Assembly (NCBI RefSeq): GCF_002900975.1
Contig: NZ_PJON01000001.1
Span: 62,001-126,000 of the forward strand
Source of the DNA: Tabrizicola aquatica
Lineage (GTDB): Bacteria; Pseudomonadota; Alphaproteobacteria; Rhodobacterales; Rhodobacteraceae
Reading direction: 5' to 3'
Length of the DNA stretch: 64,000 bases
Position 1 is the stretch's first letter, and each line of letters starts with the position of its first letter. The translations under genes were made by a program, and so were the position numbers. The notes beneath the pieces are model-generated. The model was not told where the DNA came from. It searched no databases and was given only the letters and a program-made list of their open reading frames with translations. This document shows, piece by piece, positions 1 to 8,806 of this stretch.

Positions 1-1
1 G

Positions 2-478
2 GCCGACATGCTGGAGATCGACTTCCGCATCGACTTTGCCGAAGCCGCGATCGGGATGCAGTCCCGCCGGCTGAATATGGCCAATGGCGCCTTCGTGCGC
101 GAACTGTCCGACAGCCGCACTTTCTGCCGCCAGTCGGATGTGGATGCGATGCGGGCGAATGGGTTGGCGCTGGGGGGCACGCTGGAAAACGCCGTGGTGT
201 TCGACGGTGACCGGGTGCTTTCGCCGGGGGGCCTGCGCCACGCGGATGAACCCGTGCGGCACAAGATGCTGGACGCGGTGGGTGATCTGGCGCTGGCCGG
301 CGGGCCGATCCTGGGCCGTTATACCGGCGACCGGGCCGGCCACGCGCTGACCAATCGGCTGCTGCGGGCACTGTTTGCGGACCCGACGGCCTGGCGGATC
401 GTGGACTGCGGGCCGCAGACCTTGGGCAAGCTGCCCGGCGTTGGCGTCCATGCAGGCGATCTGCCGGCTTACGCCTGA
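2..478 (+). CDS. lpxC: UDP-3-O-acyl-N-acetylglucosamine deacetylase, C-terminal half (5' truncated by window edge)
   Basis: LpxC is the zinc deacetylase that commits UDP-acyl-GlcNAc to lipid A synthesis in the cytoplasm. Only the last ~158 codons are in the window; the family is about 300 residues, and the first zinc histidine lies outside. Counting from the ATG at 8, the visible part holds the second domain. It carries the signature HKMLDAVGD, with zinc ligands His85 and Asp89, and the catalytic-base region GHALTN (His112). The stop is followed by a ~120 bp gap and then bamD, the usual end of the Rhodobacteraceae division/envelope cluster. The frame stays open to the left edge, so the start is not in view. 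Confidence 0.95.
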   Translation, partial: ADMLEIDFRIDFAEAAIGMQSRRLNMANGAFVRELSDSRTFCRQSDVDAMRANGLALGGTLENAVVFDGDRVLSPGGLRHADEPVRHKMLDAVGDLALAGGPILGRYTGDRAGHALTNRLLRALFADPTAWRIVDCGPQTLGKLPGVGVHAGDLPAYA

Positions 479-514
479 CCAATTCTCTGGTGTGGAAAAG
501 TCACGAAAGGCGTT

Positions 515-543
515 TTGCGCCCCGGATTTTTCTGTGCTAGGAC
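515..543 (+). promoter_or_regulatory. Candidate sigma-70-type promoter of bamD
   Basis: A TTGCGC hexamer (515-520) is followed after exactly 17 bases by TAGGAC (538-543). It lies in the lpxC-bamD gap about 60 bp before the bamD start. The same -35 hexamer with 17 bp spacing is seen at the tmRNA gene. The -10 is imperfect, so this is a candidate only. Confidence 0.4.
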
Positions 544-600
544 AAGTCAAATCGTCCGGGCGGCTGGCCCGAATGCGGCAAGCCGGACAGGGGCAAGACT

Positions 601-1455
601 TTGGATAGGCGGAAGATGTCAGGCAGCAGGCCCGGCGCTGGGTTTCTAACAGTCGCGCTGATCGCAGGGGTTCTGTCGGGTTGTGCCCGCGGGCCGCAGG
701 AACGTGCGCTGGACAGCTATTCAGCGGAAGAGATCTTCAAGAAGGGCGAGCTGGAGCTTGAAACCGGCAAGAAGCCGAAGGAGGCGCTGATTTACTTCCA
801 GGAAGTGGAGCGCCTCTATCCCTATACCGAATTCGCCAAGCGCGCCCTGATCATGCAGGCCTATACCCACCACAAGGCCAAGCAGTACCCCGAGGCACGG
901 GATGCCGCGCAACGTTTCCTGGATTTCTATCCCGGGGATGAGGACGCGCCCTATGCGCTGTACCTGATGGCGCTCAGCTATTACGACCAGATCGACGACG
1001 TCGGCCGCGACCAGGGGATCACCTTCCAGGCGCTGTCCGGCATGCGCGATGTGATCGAAACCTATCCCGACAGCGAATATGCCCGCTCGGCCATCCTGAA
1101 GTTCGACCTGGCCTTCGACCAGCTTGCCGCGAAAGAGATGGAGGTCGGGCGCTATTACCTGAAGCGCCGCCACTATACCGCCGCGATCAACCGCTTCCGC
1201 GTCGTGGTGCAGGATTTCCAGACCACCACCCACACGGCCGAGGCGCTGCACCGTCTTGTCGAATCCTATGTCGGGCTTGGCCTGAACGACGAGGCGCAGA
1301 CCGCTGCGGCGATTCTTGGCTTCAACTACCAGTCCTCGCCGTTCTACGACGACAGCTTCCGCCTGTTGAAGGGCCGGGGTCTCTCGCCCGAGGCGAAGGG
1401 CGAAAGCTGGCTGCGCACGATCTATCGTCAGATGGTGCGGGGCGAGTGGTTGTAG
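601..1455 (+). CDS. bamD: Outer membrane protein assembly factor BamD (lipoprotein)
   Basis: BamD is an essential lipoprotein of the BAM complex that folds beta-barrel proteins into the outer membrane. The protein has a lipoprotein signal peptide ending in the lipobox LSGC, with lipidated Cys28 counted from the TTG at 601 (Cys23 from the ATG at 616). Tetratricopeptide-type helical repeats follow, for example around KEALIYFQEVERLYP and AINRFRVVVQDF. The length of 284 aa fits the family. Two starts are possible. TTG at 601 has AGGGG seven bases upstream; ATG at 616 has AGGCGG only three bases upstream. The stop codon TAG lies inside a dispersed GTAGGG palindrome (1452-1483). recN follows after 39 bp, probably in the same transcript. 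Confidence 0.93.
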   Translation: MDRRKMSGSRPGAGFLTVALIAGVLSGCARGPQERALDSYSAEEIFKKGELELETGKKPKEALIYFQEVERLYPYTEFAKRALIMQAYTHHKAKQYPEARDAAQRFLDFYPGDEDAPYALYLMALSYYDQIDDVGRDQGITFQALSGMRDVIETYPDSEYARSAILKFDLAFDQLAAKEMEVGRYYLKRRHYTAAINRFRVVVQDFQTTTHTAEALHRLVESYVGLGLNDEAQTAAAILGFNYQSSPFYDDSFRLLKGRGLSPEAKGESWLRTIYRQMVRGEWL

Positions 1456-1483
1456 GGATGGTGCGTGCAAGCACGCACCCTAC
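1452..1483. repeat. Dispersed palindrome, GTAGGG family (divergent copy)
   Basis: The left arm begins GTAGGG and the right arm ends CCCTAC, around an inner GTGCGTGC/GCACGCAC inverted repeat; the left arm carries a short bulge. It sits between bamD and recN and supplies the bamD stop codon (TAG, 1453-1455). Related copies occur at 17609, 17960, 40702 and 57080. Confidence 0.7.
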
Positions 1484-1494
1484 GGGCCGTGACC

Positions 1495-3138
1495 ATGCTG
1501 CGTAGCCTGGACATCCGCGATGTGCTGATCATCGACCGGCTAAGCTTGGAGCTTGAGCCGGGCCTGAACGTGCTGACCGGCGAAACCGGGGCGGGCAAGT
1601 CAATCCTGCTGGACGCGCTTGGTTTCGTGCTGGGCTGGCGCGGTCGGGCCGAACTGGTCCGCCAGGGGGCCGCGCAGGGCGAGGTGACGGCGGTCTTCGA
1701 CCTTGCCCCTGGCCATGCCGCACGCGCGGTGCTGGAAGAGGCCGGGATCGAGGCCGAGGATGAGCTTTTCCTGCGCCGCGTGAACACGGCCGATGGCCGC
1801 AAGACCGCCTTCGTCAATGACCGCCGCGTCTCGGGCGAGGTGTTGCGCGATCTGTCCGACCATCTGGTGGAACTGCATGGCCAGCACGACGACCGGGGCC
1901 TTTTGAACCCGCGCGGCCACCGGTCGCTGCTGGATGCGTTTGCGGGATTGGACCTTGCGCCGCTGCGGGCGGCATGGGCTGCGCAGCGTGAGGCGCGGGC
2001 GGCCTTGGCGGCGGCCGAGGGCGCGCTGGCCCGAGCGGCGGCCGAGGAGGAATTCCTGCGCCATGCGGTCGCGGAACTGGACAACCTGAACCCCGAACCC
2101 GGCGAGGATGAGGCGCTGGATGCCCGTCGCCGCCTGATGCAGGGTGCGGGCCGTATCCGCGAAGATGTGGCCAAGGCGCTGGCGTCCTTGTCGGAGGACG
2201 GGGCCGAGGGGCGGATGCGCGACGCGTTGCGCTGGCTGGACGGCGCGGCCGACAAGGCCGAGGGGCGGCTGGACGCACCGATGGACGCCTTGAACCGCGC
2301 GCTGATCGAACTTGGCGACGCGCAGGACGGGGTCGAGCGCGCGCTCGAGGCGCTGGACTTCGACCCGGGTGAGTTGGAGCGGCTGGAAGAACGTCTGTTC
2401 GCGATTCGCGCCCTGGCCCGCAAGCATGGTGTCCTTCCCGACGATCTGGGCGGCTTTGCCGAGGGCCTTCGCGCCCGGCTTGCGGCAATCGACGGCGGTG
2501 CGGCGGGGATTGCCAAGCTGGGCAAGGTGGTGGTCCAGGCCGAGACCGCCTATGCGGCCGAGGCAATTCGGGCGACCAAGGCACGGGTTGCGGCGGCCAA
2601 GCGGCTGGATGCGGCGATGGCGGCGGAATTGGCGCCCCTGAAGATGGAACGGGCGGTCTTTGTGACCGAGATTACCGCCGGCGATCCGGGACCCGATGGC
2701 GTGGATGCGGTGACCTTTACTGTCGCTACCAACCCCGGCGCGCCCTCGGGGCCCTTGAACCGCATCGCGTCGGGCGGGGAACTCAGCCGCTTCCTTCTGG
2801 CGCTGAAGGTCTGCCTGACCGGCGGCAATCCCGGCCTGACGCTGATCTTCGACGAGATTGACCGGGGTGTCGGTGGGGCGACTGCCGATGCCGTGGGTCG
2901 GCGGTTGAAGGCGCTGGCAGAGGGCGGGCAGGTGCTGGTCGTCACGCACTCTCCCCAGGTCGCGGCCTTTGGCGCGCGGCACTGGCGGGTGGAAAAGCGG
3001 GTGGCCAAGGGACAGACCCTGTCCACCGTCACCGGCCTTGGCGCCGAAGAGCGGGTGGAGGAGATCGCCCGGATGCTGGCCGGCGACACGGTGACCGAGG
3101 CCGCCCGGGCGGCCGCGCGGGCCTTGCTTGCGGGCTGA
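1495..3138 (+). CDS. recN: DNA repair protein RecN
   Basis: RecN is a cytoplasmic SMC-like ATPase acting in recombinational repair of double-strand breaks. The ATG at 1495 is chosen because the N-terminus MLRSLDIRDVLIIDRLSLEL aligns with the start of known RecN proteins; an in-frame GTG at 1465 would add ten residues inside a palindromic repeat. Walker A GETGAGKS lies near residues 30-37. A long helical, coiled-coil-prone middle follows (about 150-360). Next come the ABC signature region ASGGELSRF and the Walker B LIFDEID near the C-terminus. The length of 547 aa is normal for RecN. No LexA box was seen directly upstream, so it may depend on bamD-linked transcription here. Confidence 0.95.
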   Translation: MLRSLDIRDVLIIDRLSLELEPGLNVLTGETGAGKSILLDALGFVLGWRGRAELVRQGAAQGEVTAVFDLAPGHAARAVLEEAGIEAEDELFLRRVNTADGRKTAFVNDRRVSGEVLRDLSDHLVELHGQHDDRGLLNPRGHRSLLDAFAGLDLAPLRAAWAAQREARAALAAAEGALARAAAEEEFLRHAVAELDNLNPEPGEDEALDARRRLMQGAGRIREDVAKALASLSEDGAEGRMRDALRWLDGAADKAEGRLDAPMDALNRALIELGDAQDGVERALEALDFDPGELERLEERLFAIRALARKHGVLPDDLGGFAEGLRARLAAIDGGAAGIAKLGKVVVQAETAYAAEAIRATKARVAAAKRLDAAMAAELAPLKMERAVFVTEITAGDPGPDGVDAVTFTVATNPGAPSGPLNRIASGGELSRFLLALKVCLTGGNPGLTLIFDEIDRGVGGATADAVGRRLKALAEGGQVLVVTHSPQVAAFGARHWRVEKRVAKGQTLSTVTGLGAEERVEEIARMLAGDTVTEAARAAARALLAG

Positions 3139-3267
3139 GCGGCTTGCCGAAATCTGCGGCGGAACCTGAATGACCCATGCGCCCGGCGCATGGCGGCACG
3201 TCGCCGTTGTCCCTACAATGCTGCGCTGCGGCATCCTATCTTCAAGCCAAGAAGAAAGGATGCCATC

Positions 3268-3429
3268 ATGTTCAACCTGTTCAAATCGCTGGTTTCCGGC
3301 CAAGCCTTCCCCCGGATCGCCGACCTTGAGCGCGCCTATCTGAACGCTTCGGTCTCGCGTTATGACCTGGAACGCCGCCAGCGTGAGGTCGACAACGGCC
3401 TCTTCCGCCGGTCGAGCTTTGACCTCTGA
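3268..3429 (+). CDS. DUF3563 family small protein
   Basis: A 53-residue peptide starting MFNLFKSLVSG, with AAAGGA about eight bases upstream of the ATG at 3268. The central stretch RAYLNASVSRYDLERRQREV matches the (Y)LxxSxDxxDLERRxRELD pattern typical of DUF3563 peptides, which have no known function. An in-frame upstream start at 3190 would add residues unlike the family and ignores the Shine-Dalgarno. Its stop codon (3427-3429) abuts the stop of the convergent dehydrogenase gene with no base between. Confidence 0.75.
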   Translation: MFNLFKSLVSGQAFPRIADLERAYLNASVSRYDLERRQREVDNGLFRRSSFDL

Positions 3430-4803
3430 TCAACCCTGACCCGGCACCAGCTTGCCGGGGTTCATCAGGCCCAGCGGGTCCAGTGCGGCCTTGATCGCGC
3501 CCATGACCTGCCAGCCCGCACCATGCTCGGCCGCCATCAGGCCGAGCTTGCCAAAGCCCACCCCATGTTCTCCGGTGATCGTGCCGCCCAGACGCAGGGA
3601 ACGCTCGGCCATCTGCGCGGCCAGCGCCTTTGCCACCGCAATTTCCCCAGGTTGACCGGGGTCCACCAGCAGGATCGCGTGGAAATTGCCGTCGCCGACA
3701 TGGCCCAGGATCGGGCCGGGGATGCCCGAGGCCGCAATATCCGCCCGCGTCTCCTCGACCGCCTGCGCCAGGGCCGAGATCGGCACGCAGACATCCGTCA
3801 CCACCGCCTTTGCCCCGGGACGTGAGGCCAGGATCGCCCGATAGGCCGAATGCCGTGCGGCCCAAAGGCGGGTGCGGTCCTCTTGCCGGTCGGCCCAATC
3901 CAGTCCCTCGGCCCCGAACTCGGCCGCCAGATCGCGGAAACGCCGCACGTCCTCGGCCAGGCCTTCGGGGTGGCCGTGAAATTCGACCAGCAGTTGCGGG
4001 GCAGGGGGCAGCGTCAGGCGGGAATAGGCGTTGCAGGCGGCGACCGTGTCCGCATCCAGAAACTCGATCCGCGCCGGAGTCAGGCCCATCTGCATCGTCG
4101 CGATGACGCAATCGACCGCCGCGCCGACCGACGGAAACGCCGCAACTGCGGTCATCACCGCCTCGGGCTGGCCGTGCAGCCGCAGCGTCAACTCGGTGAT
4201 CAGGCCAAGCGTGCCCTCGGACCCCACGAACAGCGCCGTCAGGTCATAGCCCGCCGCCGACTTCGGCGCGCCGGTCCCGGTGCGGATCACCCGGCCATCC
4301 GCCAGCACCACCTCCAGCGCCCGCACATTGTCGCGCATCGTTCCATAACGCACCGCCGTCGTGCCCGAGGCCCGCGTCGCCGCCATCCCGCCGATTGAGG
4401 CATTGGCCCCCGGGTCCACCGGGAACATCAGCCCGGTCGTCCGCAAGTCCTGGTTCAACGCCTCACGGGTGATGCCGGGCTGGACCCGGACCAGCCGATC
4501 CTCGGCCCGGACCTCCAGCACGGCGGCCATCTCGCGGAAATCCACCGCCACACCGCCCGCCAGGGCCAGCGCATGTCCTTCCAGCGAGGTTCCGGCCCCC
4601 CAGCCGATCAGCGGCACCCGGTGCAGGCTTGACCAGGCGGCCAGGGCCGCGACCTCATTGGTGGAGCGTGGAAAGACCACGGCCTCGGGCAGGCCCGCCG
4701 TCACTAGGCTTTCGCTTTGGCCATGCTCGGCCAGGACGGCCCCCGCGTCCGAGGCACGGTCGCCGAAGATCTGGCGCAGGGCGGCAAGGGCATCGGGCAG
4801 CAT
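3430..4803 (-). CDS. FAD-linked D-lactate dehydrogenase / GlcD-type oxidase
   Basis: A 457-residue flavoprotein of the FAD-binding type 4 (vanillyl-alcohol oxidase fold) family that oxidises 2-hydroxy acids such as D-lactate or glycolate. The FAD-binding loop IGWGAGTSLEGHA is near residues 66-78. A second FAD-contacting segment, PGANASIGGMAATRASGT, follows near 130-148. The C-terminal FAD-oxidase domain ends in the motif GTITGEHGVGFGKLG, whose histidine is typical of D-lactate dehydrogenases. Family members pass electrons to cytochrome c or quinone; the acceptor cannot be told here. It is a single gene without the glcE/glcF partners of glycolate oxidase, which favours D-lactate dehydrogenase (cytochrome type). 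Confidence 0.85.
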   Translation of the reverse strand: MLPDALAALRQIFGDRASDAGAVLAEHGQSESLVTAGLPEAVVFPRSTNEVAALAAWSSLHRVPLIGWGAGTSLEGHALALAGGVAVDFREMAAVLEVRAEDRLVRVQPGITREALNQDLRTTGLMFPVDPGANASIGGMAATRASGTTAVRYGTMRDNVRALEVVLADGRVIRTGTGAPKSAAGYDLTALFVGSEGTLGLITELTLRLHGQPEAVMTAVAAFPSVGAAVDCVIATMQMGLTPARIEFLDADTVAACNAYSRLTLPPAPQLLVEFHGHPEGLAEDVRRFRDLAAEFGAEGLDWADRQEDRTRLWAARHSAYRAILASRPGAKAVVTDVCVPISALAQAVEETRADIAASGIPGPILGHVGDGNFHAILLVDPGQPGEIAVAKALAAQMAERSLRLGGTITGEHGVGFGKLGLMAAEHGAGWQVMGAIKAALDPLGLMNPGKLVPGQG

Positions 4804-4900
4804 GGGCGAAGCCTAACCGCTTTCGGGACCGGCGCAAGCACTGGCCCTTGGCCCCGCGATCCGCTAGAAGGCGCGCATCCGCCAGCCAGGGGAATCGCCC

Positions 4901-5569
4901 ATGAAAGCCGCCGTCGTCACCTTTCCGGGATCGAACTGCGACCGCGACCTTGCCGTCGCCTTCGAAGCCGCCGGGTTCGAGGTTGCCCGCGTCTGGCACA
5001 AGGACACCGACCTGCCCAAGGGCGTGGACGTGGTAGGCGTGCCCGGCGGGTTCAGCTTTGGCGATTACCTGCGCTGCGGGGCCATCGCCGCGCAGTCGCC
5101 GATCGCCCGCGCCATCCGCAACCATTCCGACCGGGGCGGTTTTGTGCTGGGCATCTGCAACGGCTTTCAGGTGATCACCGAGATGGGCCTCCTGCCCGGC
5201 GCGCTGATGCGCAATGCCACGCTGAAATTCGTCTGCCGCACGGTGACGCTGCGGGTCGGGACCACCGACAGCGCCTACACCTCGGGCTATGTGCTGGGCC
5301 AGAAGATCCGCGTGCCGGTCGCGCATCACGACGGCAATTACACCATCGACGCCGAGGGGTTGGCCCGTCTGCAAGGTGATGACCGCATCGCCTTTACCTA
5401 TGGCGAAAACCCCAACGGCAGCATGGCCGACATCGCGGGCGTCCTGTCGGAGAACCGCCGTGTCCTGGGCATGATGCCGCATCCCGAACGCGCCACCGAG
5501 GCTGTGCTGGGGTCCGAAGACGGTCGCCCGCTTTTTGCCGCGCTGATGGGCGGGATGGCGCTGGCCTGA
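4901..5569 (+). CDS. purQ: Phosphoribosylformylglycinamidine synthase, glutaminase subunit PurQ
   Basis: PurQ supplies ammonia from glutamine to PurL in the fourth step of purine synthesis, in a complex with PurS. The 222-residue protein is a complete class I glutamine amidotransferase. The nucleophile is Cys86 in LGICNGFQ, and the catalytic pair is His194/Glu196 in MMPHPERA. The N-terminus MKAAVVTFPGSNCDRD is characteristic of PurQ. Its partner purS and purC are about 13 kb away at 18 kb on the other strand, so the purC-purS-purQ grouping common in relatives is broken here. Confidence 0.96.
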   Translation: MKAAVVTFPGSNCDRDLAVAFEAAGFEVARVWHKDTDLPKGVDVVGVPGGFSFGDYLRCGAIAAQSPIARAIRNHSDRGGFVLGICNGFQVITEMGLLPGALMRNATLKFVCRTVTLRVGTTDSAYTSGYVLGQKIRVPVAHHDGNYTIDAEGLARLQGDDRIAFTYGENPNGSMADIAGVLSENRRVLGMMPHPERATEAVLGSEDGRPLFAALMGGMALA

Positions 5570-5615
5570 CCCGCTCCGGCTTGAGGGGGCCGCACCCCGG
5601 CCCTAGTCTGCCGCC

Positions 5616-7373
5616 ATGGCAACCGAGACGTCCCCCCTTTCCAGCGCCGCGCCCGGCCTGTCCTGGCGCGTGAAGCTGGTTGTCGGCCTGCTGGTCTTGC
5701 TGGCGGTGGCGATCGTTCTGGTGTCGAACCGGCTGCTGACCGACCGCTACACCGCCGATACCCGCAGCCGGGCCGAGGTGCGGCTGGCGCTTTACACCGG
5801 CAACCTGATGTCGGAATTGCAGCGCACCTCGGTCGTGCCGCTGCTGCTGGCCAGCGACCCCGAACTGGTCCAGGCGCTGCGGGACGGCAATTTCTCGGCC
5901 ACTTCGGCCAAGCTGATTGCGCTGCAGGCACAGATCGGCGTGGCCTCGATCCGGCTTCTGGATGCGGATGGCCGCACGGTGGGCGCGACCAACCGCAACG
6001 TCCTGGGCACCAGCCAGCGCAACGAAAGCTACTTCGTCGAGGCGCAGCGCACCAAGGAGACGGTCTTTACCGCACAACGGCGCGAATCGGGTGGGTTCGA
6101 CTTTCTCTATTCCCGCGCGATCATGGGCGATGCCCGGCCGGTCGGTGTGATTGTCGTCTCGGTCGACCTGATGAAATACGAACGCGCCTGGTCGGGCTTG
6201 CAGGACGCGGTAATGGTCACCGACAGCGAGGGGACGGTGGTCCTGTCCACCGAACCGCGCTGGCGCGGCCAGAAGATGGAAGAGGCGCTGGCGCTGCGCG
6301 ACCCACCTTCCGCTATCGCGCGCGCCCTGCAGGCCACGACCGACTGGGCGCAGGAACCGCCCGACGCCTATGTCCGTGGCGAAGCGGTGATGAAGACCGA
6401 GGCCCGCGTGCCCTTCCGCGGCTGGAAGATGTCGACCTTCACCGCCTTTGGCTCGGTCCGCGAGCAGGTGAACGGCATCCTCGCGCTGGAGATCATGGGC
6501 TTTGCCATCCTGATGGCCTTTACGTTCTACATCCTGTCGCGCCGTGCCATGTCGCGCTCGCTGTCCTTCCAGCGCGAATCGGCCGAGTTGCGGATGCTGA
6601 ACATGCGCCTGCAACGCGAGATCGCGGAACGCGAGAAGGTGCAGAAGGATCTGGAGGTTGCCGAACTGACGCTGGCCCAGTCGTCCAAGCTGGCCGCCCT
6701 GGGCGAGATGTCCGCCGCCGTCAGCCATGAGTTGAACCAGCCGCTGGCCGCGATGAAAACCTATCTCGCCGGCGCGCGGCTTCTGTTGCAGCGCAAGCGC
6801 CCGGAAGAGGCCCTGTCCAGCTTTCAGCGGATCGACGACCTGATCGAGCGGATGGGTGCGATCACCCGGCAGCTGAAGTCCTATGCCAGGAAAGGCGGCG
6901 AAGCCTTTGAAGAGGTTGACCTTCGCGCCTGCGTGTCCTCGGCCTTGGCGATGATGGAGCCGCAGCTGAAGGCCCGCGTGGTCAAGATCAGCCGCGGCCT
7001 GCCCCGCCAGCCGGTCATGGTGCTGGCCGACCGAATCCGGCTGGAGCAGGTCATCATCAACCTCTTGCGCAACGCCCTGGACGCGACCAAGACCGTGTCC
7101 GCGCCGCAGATCGACCTCTTGTTGTCGGCGGGCGAGACGGCAACGCTGACGGTGCGCGACAACGGTCACGGGATCGCCGATCTCGAGAACCTTTTCGAAC
7201 CCTTTTACACCACCAAGAAACCCGGCGAAGGCGTCGGTCTGGGCCTGGCGATCAGCTCGGGCATCGTGACCGATCTGGGCGGCCGGCTGACGGCACGGAA
7301 CGCGGAAGGCGGCGGCGCCGTTTTCGAGATGCAGTTGCCGATCCTTGGCAACAAACAGGAAGCAGCAGAATGA
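5616..7373 (+). CDS. dctB: DctB-like sensor histidine kinase
   Basis: A 585-residue membrane kinase resembling DctB, the sensor of C4-dicarboxylates. The first transmembrane helix is near residues 20-40. A ~250-residue periplasmic sensor region of the double-PAS (dCache) type follows, then a second helix near 292-312 and a coiled coil (about 315-355). The HisKA box SHELNQPLAA has phospho-acceptor His371; SHELNQPL is typical of the DctB subfamily. The ATPase domain shows the N box (Asn486) and the DNGHGI box (Asp515). The gene for its regulator starts ten bases after the stop. No dicarboxylate transporter lies nearby, so the ligand is inferred only from family resemblance. Confidence 0.88.
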   Translation: MATETSPLSSAAPGLSWRVKLVVGLLVLLAVAIVLVSNRLLTDRYTADTRSRAEVRLALYTGNLMSELQRTSVVPLLLASDPELVQALRDGNFSATSAKLIALQAQIGVASIRLLDADGRTVGATNRNVLGTSQRNESYFVEAQRTKETVFTAQRRESGGFDFLYSRAIMGDARPVGVIVVSVDLMKYERAWSGLQDAVMVTDSEGTVVLSTEPRWRGQKMEEALALRDPPSAIARALQATTDWAQEPPDAYVRGEAVMKTEARVPFRGWKMSTFTAFGSVREQVNGILALEIMGFAILMAFTFYILSRRAMSRSLSFQRESAELRMLNMRLQREIAEREKVQKDLEVAELTLAQSSKLAALGEMSAAVSHELNQPLAAMKTYLAGARLLLQRKRPEEALSSFQRIDDLIERMGAITRQLKSYARKGGEAFEEVDLRACVSSALAMMEPQLKARVVKISRGLPRQPVMVLADRIRLEQVIINLLRNALDATKTVSAPQIDLLLSAGETATLTVRDNGHGIADLENLFEPFYTTKKPGEGVGLGLAISSGIVTDLGGRLTARNAEGGGAVFEMQLPILGNKQEAAE

Positions 7374-7383
7374 AGAGGTCCAA

Positions 7384-8712
7384 ATGGCCCGCGCAATGAA
7401 GGTGGCGATCGTCGATGACGAGGCAGACATGCGGCAGTCGATCAGCCAGTGGCTGGCGCTGTCGGGGTTCGACACCGAAACCTACGCCTCGGCCGAAGAG
7501 GCGCTGAAAGTGATCGGCCCGGATTTCCAGGGGGTCGTGGTCAGCGACATCCGGATGCCGGGCATGGACGGGATGGCTTTCCTGAAGCGGCTGATGGGCC
7601 AGGACTCGGGTCTGCCGGTCATCATGATCACCGGCCACGGCGACGTGCCCATGGCGGTCGAGGCGATGCGAGTGGGGGCGTTCGACTTTCTGGAAAAGCC
7701 GTTCAACCCGGACCGGATGACCGAGCTTGCCAAGAAGGCCACTCAGGCGCGGCGGATGACGCTGGACAACCGGGCGCTGCGGAAAGAGCTGTCGGATGGC
7801 ACCACCATCATGAAAAAGCTCATCGGCTCCTCCCCCGCGATCGAGCGGCTGCGCGAGGATATCCTGGACCTTGGCCAGGCCGACAGCCACGTCCTGATCG
7901 ACGGCGAGACGGGGACGGGAAAGACCCTCGTCGCCCACGCCCTGCATGCGGTGGGGCCGCGGGCGTCGAAGAAGTTCGTCGCGATCTCTTGCGCCGCCTG
8001 GGGCGAAGATCAGCTGGCCGCCCGCCTGTTCGGCCCGGCCGAGGACGGCGCGCTGCCCCTGGTCGAGGAAGCCCGTGGCGGGACGCTGTGTCTGGAGGAT
8101 ATCGAGGCGCTGCCGAATGCGCTGCAGGCGCGGCTTCTGACCTTCATCAACGATCAGGGCACCCCGCCCGAGACCCGGATCATCGCGATCTGCAACCAGC
8201 ACGCCCCCGACAGCACGCTGGAACAGGCCTTGCGGCCCGATCTCTTCTACCGGCTGGGGGCGATGACGATCGTGCTGCCGCCCTTGCGAAGCCGGGGCGA
8301 GGATATCCTGACCCTTTTCACCCGCCTGTCCGAGCAGTTCGCCGAGGAATACGGCTGCGACGCCCCGCAGGTGACGGCGCAGGAGGCGGCCCAGCTTCTG
8401 CAGGCACCCTGGCCGGGGAACGTGCGGCAGCTGGTCAACATCGCCGAGCGGGCAGTCCTGCAGAACCGGCGCGGGTCGGGGTCGATTGCCAGCCTTCTGA
8501 TGGCCGACAACGAGGCGGCGGGGCCGGCCTTGACGACCGAGGGCAAGCCTTTGAAGGACTATGTCGAGGCCTTCGAGCGGATGCTGATCGACAACACGAT
8601 GCGGCGGCACAAGGGGTCGATCGTGGCGGTGATGGAGGAGCTGTGCCTGCCGCGCCGAACCCTGAACGAGAAGATGGCCAAGTATGGGCTGAGCCGGTCG
8701 GACTATGTCTGA
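7384..8712 (+). CDS. dctD: DctD-like response regulator, AAA+ type, lacking the GAFTGA loop
   Basis: A 442-residue NtrC-family regulator paired with the upstream kinase. The receiver domain spans residues 1-120, with Asp11/Asp12, phospho-acceptor Asp55, Thr83 and Lys105. The AAA+ domain (about 145-375) has Walker A GETGTGKT (174-181) and arginine-finger region LRPDLFYRL. A Fis-type helix-turn-helix lies at 405-437. The start is the ATG at 7384, preceded by AGAGG five bases upstream. The segment after LFG (215-217), which in sigma-54 activators carries GAFTGA, reads PAEDGALPLVEEA and is shorter. Walker B reads LCLEDIE instead of LFLDEIE. This suggests activation that does not use sigma-54, as described for Rhodobacter NtrC. 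Confidence 0.87.
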   Translation: MARAMKVAIVDDEADMRQSISQWLALSGFDTETYASAEEALKVIGPDFQGVVVSDIRMPGMDGMAFLKRLMGQDSGLPVIMITGHGDVPMAVEAMRVGAFDFLEKPFNPDRMTELAKKATQARRMTLDNRALRKELSDGTTIMKKLIGSSPAIERLREDILDLGQADSHVLIDGETGTGKTLVAHALHAVGPRASKKFVAISCAAWGEDQLAARLFGPAEDGALPLVEEARGGTLCLEDIEALPNALQARLLTFINDQGTPPETRIIAICNQHAPDSTLEQALRPDLFYRLGAMTIVLPPLRSRGEDILTLFTRLSEQFAEEYGCDAPQVTAQEAAQLLQAPWPGNVRQLVNIAERAVLQNRRGSGSIASLLMADNEAAGPALTTEGKPLKDYVEAFERMLIDNTMRRHKGSIVAVMEELCLPRRTLNEKMAKYGLSRSDYV

Positions 8713-8719
8713 CCGGACC

Positions 8720-8734
8720 TGTCCACGGTGGACA
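8720..8734. promoter_or_regulatory. TGTCCAC-G-GTGGACA palindrome (copy 1)
   Basis: A 15 bp palindrome with seven-base arms eight bases after the dctD stop. An identical copy is at 56993-57007 and a close copy at 30672-30686 upstream of the tmRNA promoter. It could be a protein-binding site or a 3'-end hairpin; the sequence alone does not decide. Confidence 0.5.
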
Positions 8735-8806
8735 ATTCTGGAATGTCAATCTGAAACAACGGGTTGCGCGCGGGCATTAGGGGTCTGTTAACGACTTCCC
8801 GGGCTT

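Noticed and set aside
1600-3303. Long open frame antisense to recN
   Set aside because: High-GC shadow: the composition follows the third-position GC of recN on the other strand, low-complexity Arg/Pro/Gln protein, no SD, no family.
5394-7475. 693-codon frame antisense to dctB
   Set aside because: Gln/His/Arg-rich shadow of the kinase gene, with no recognisable domain.
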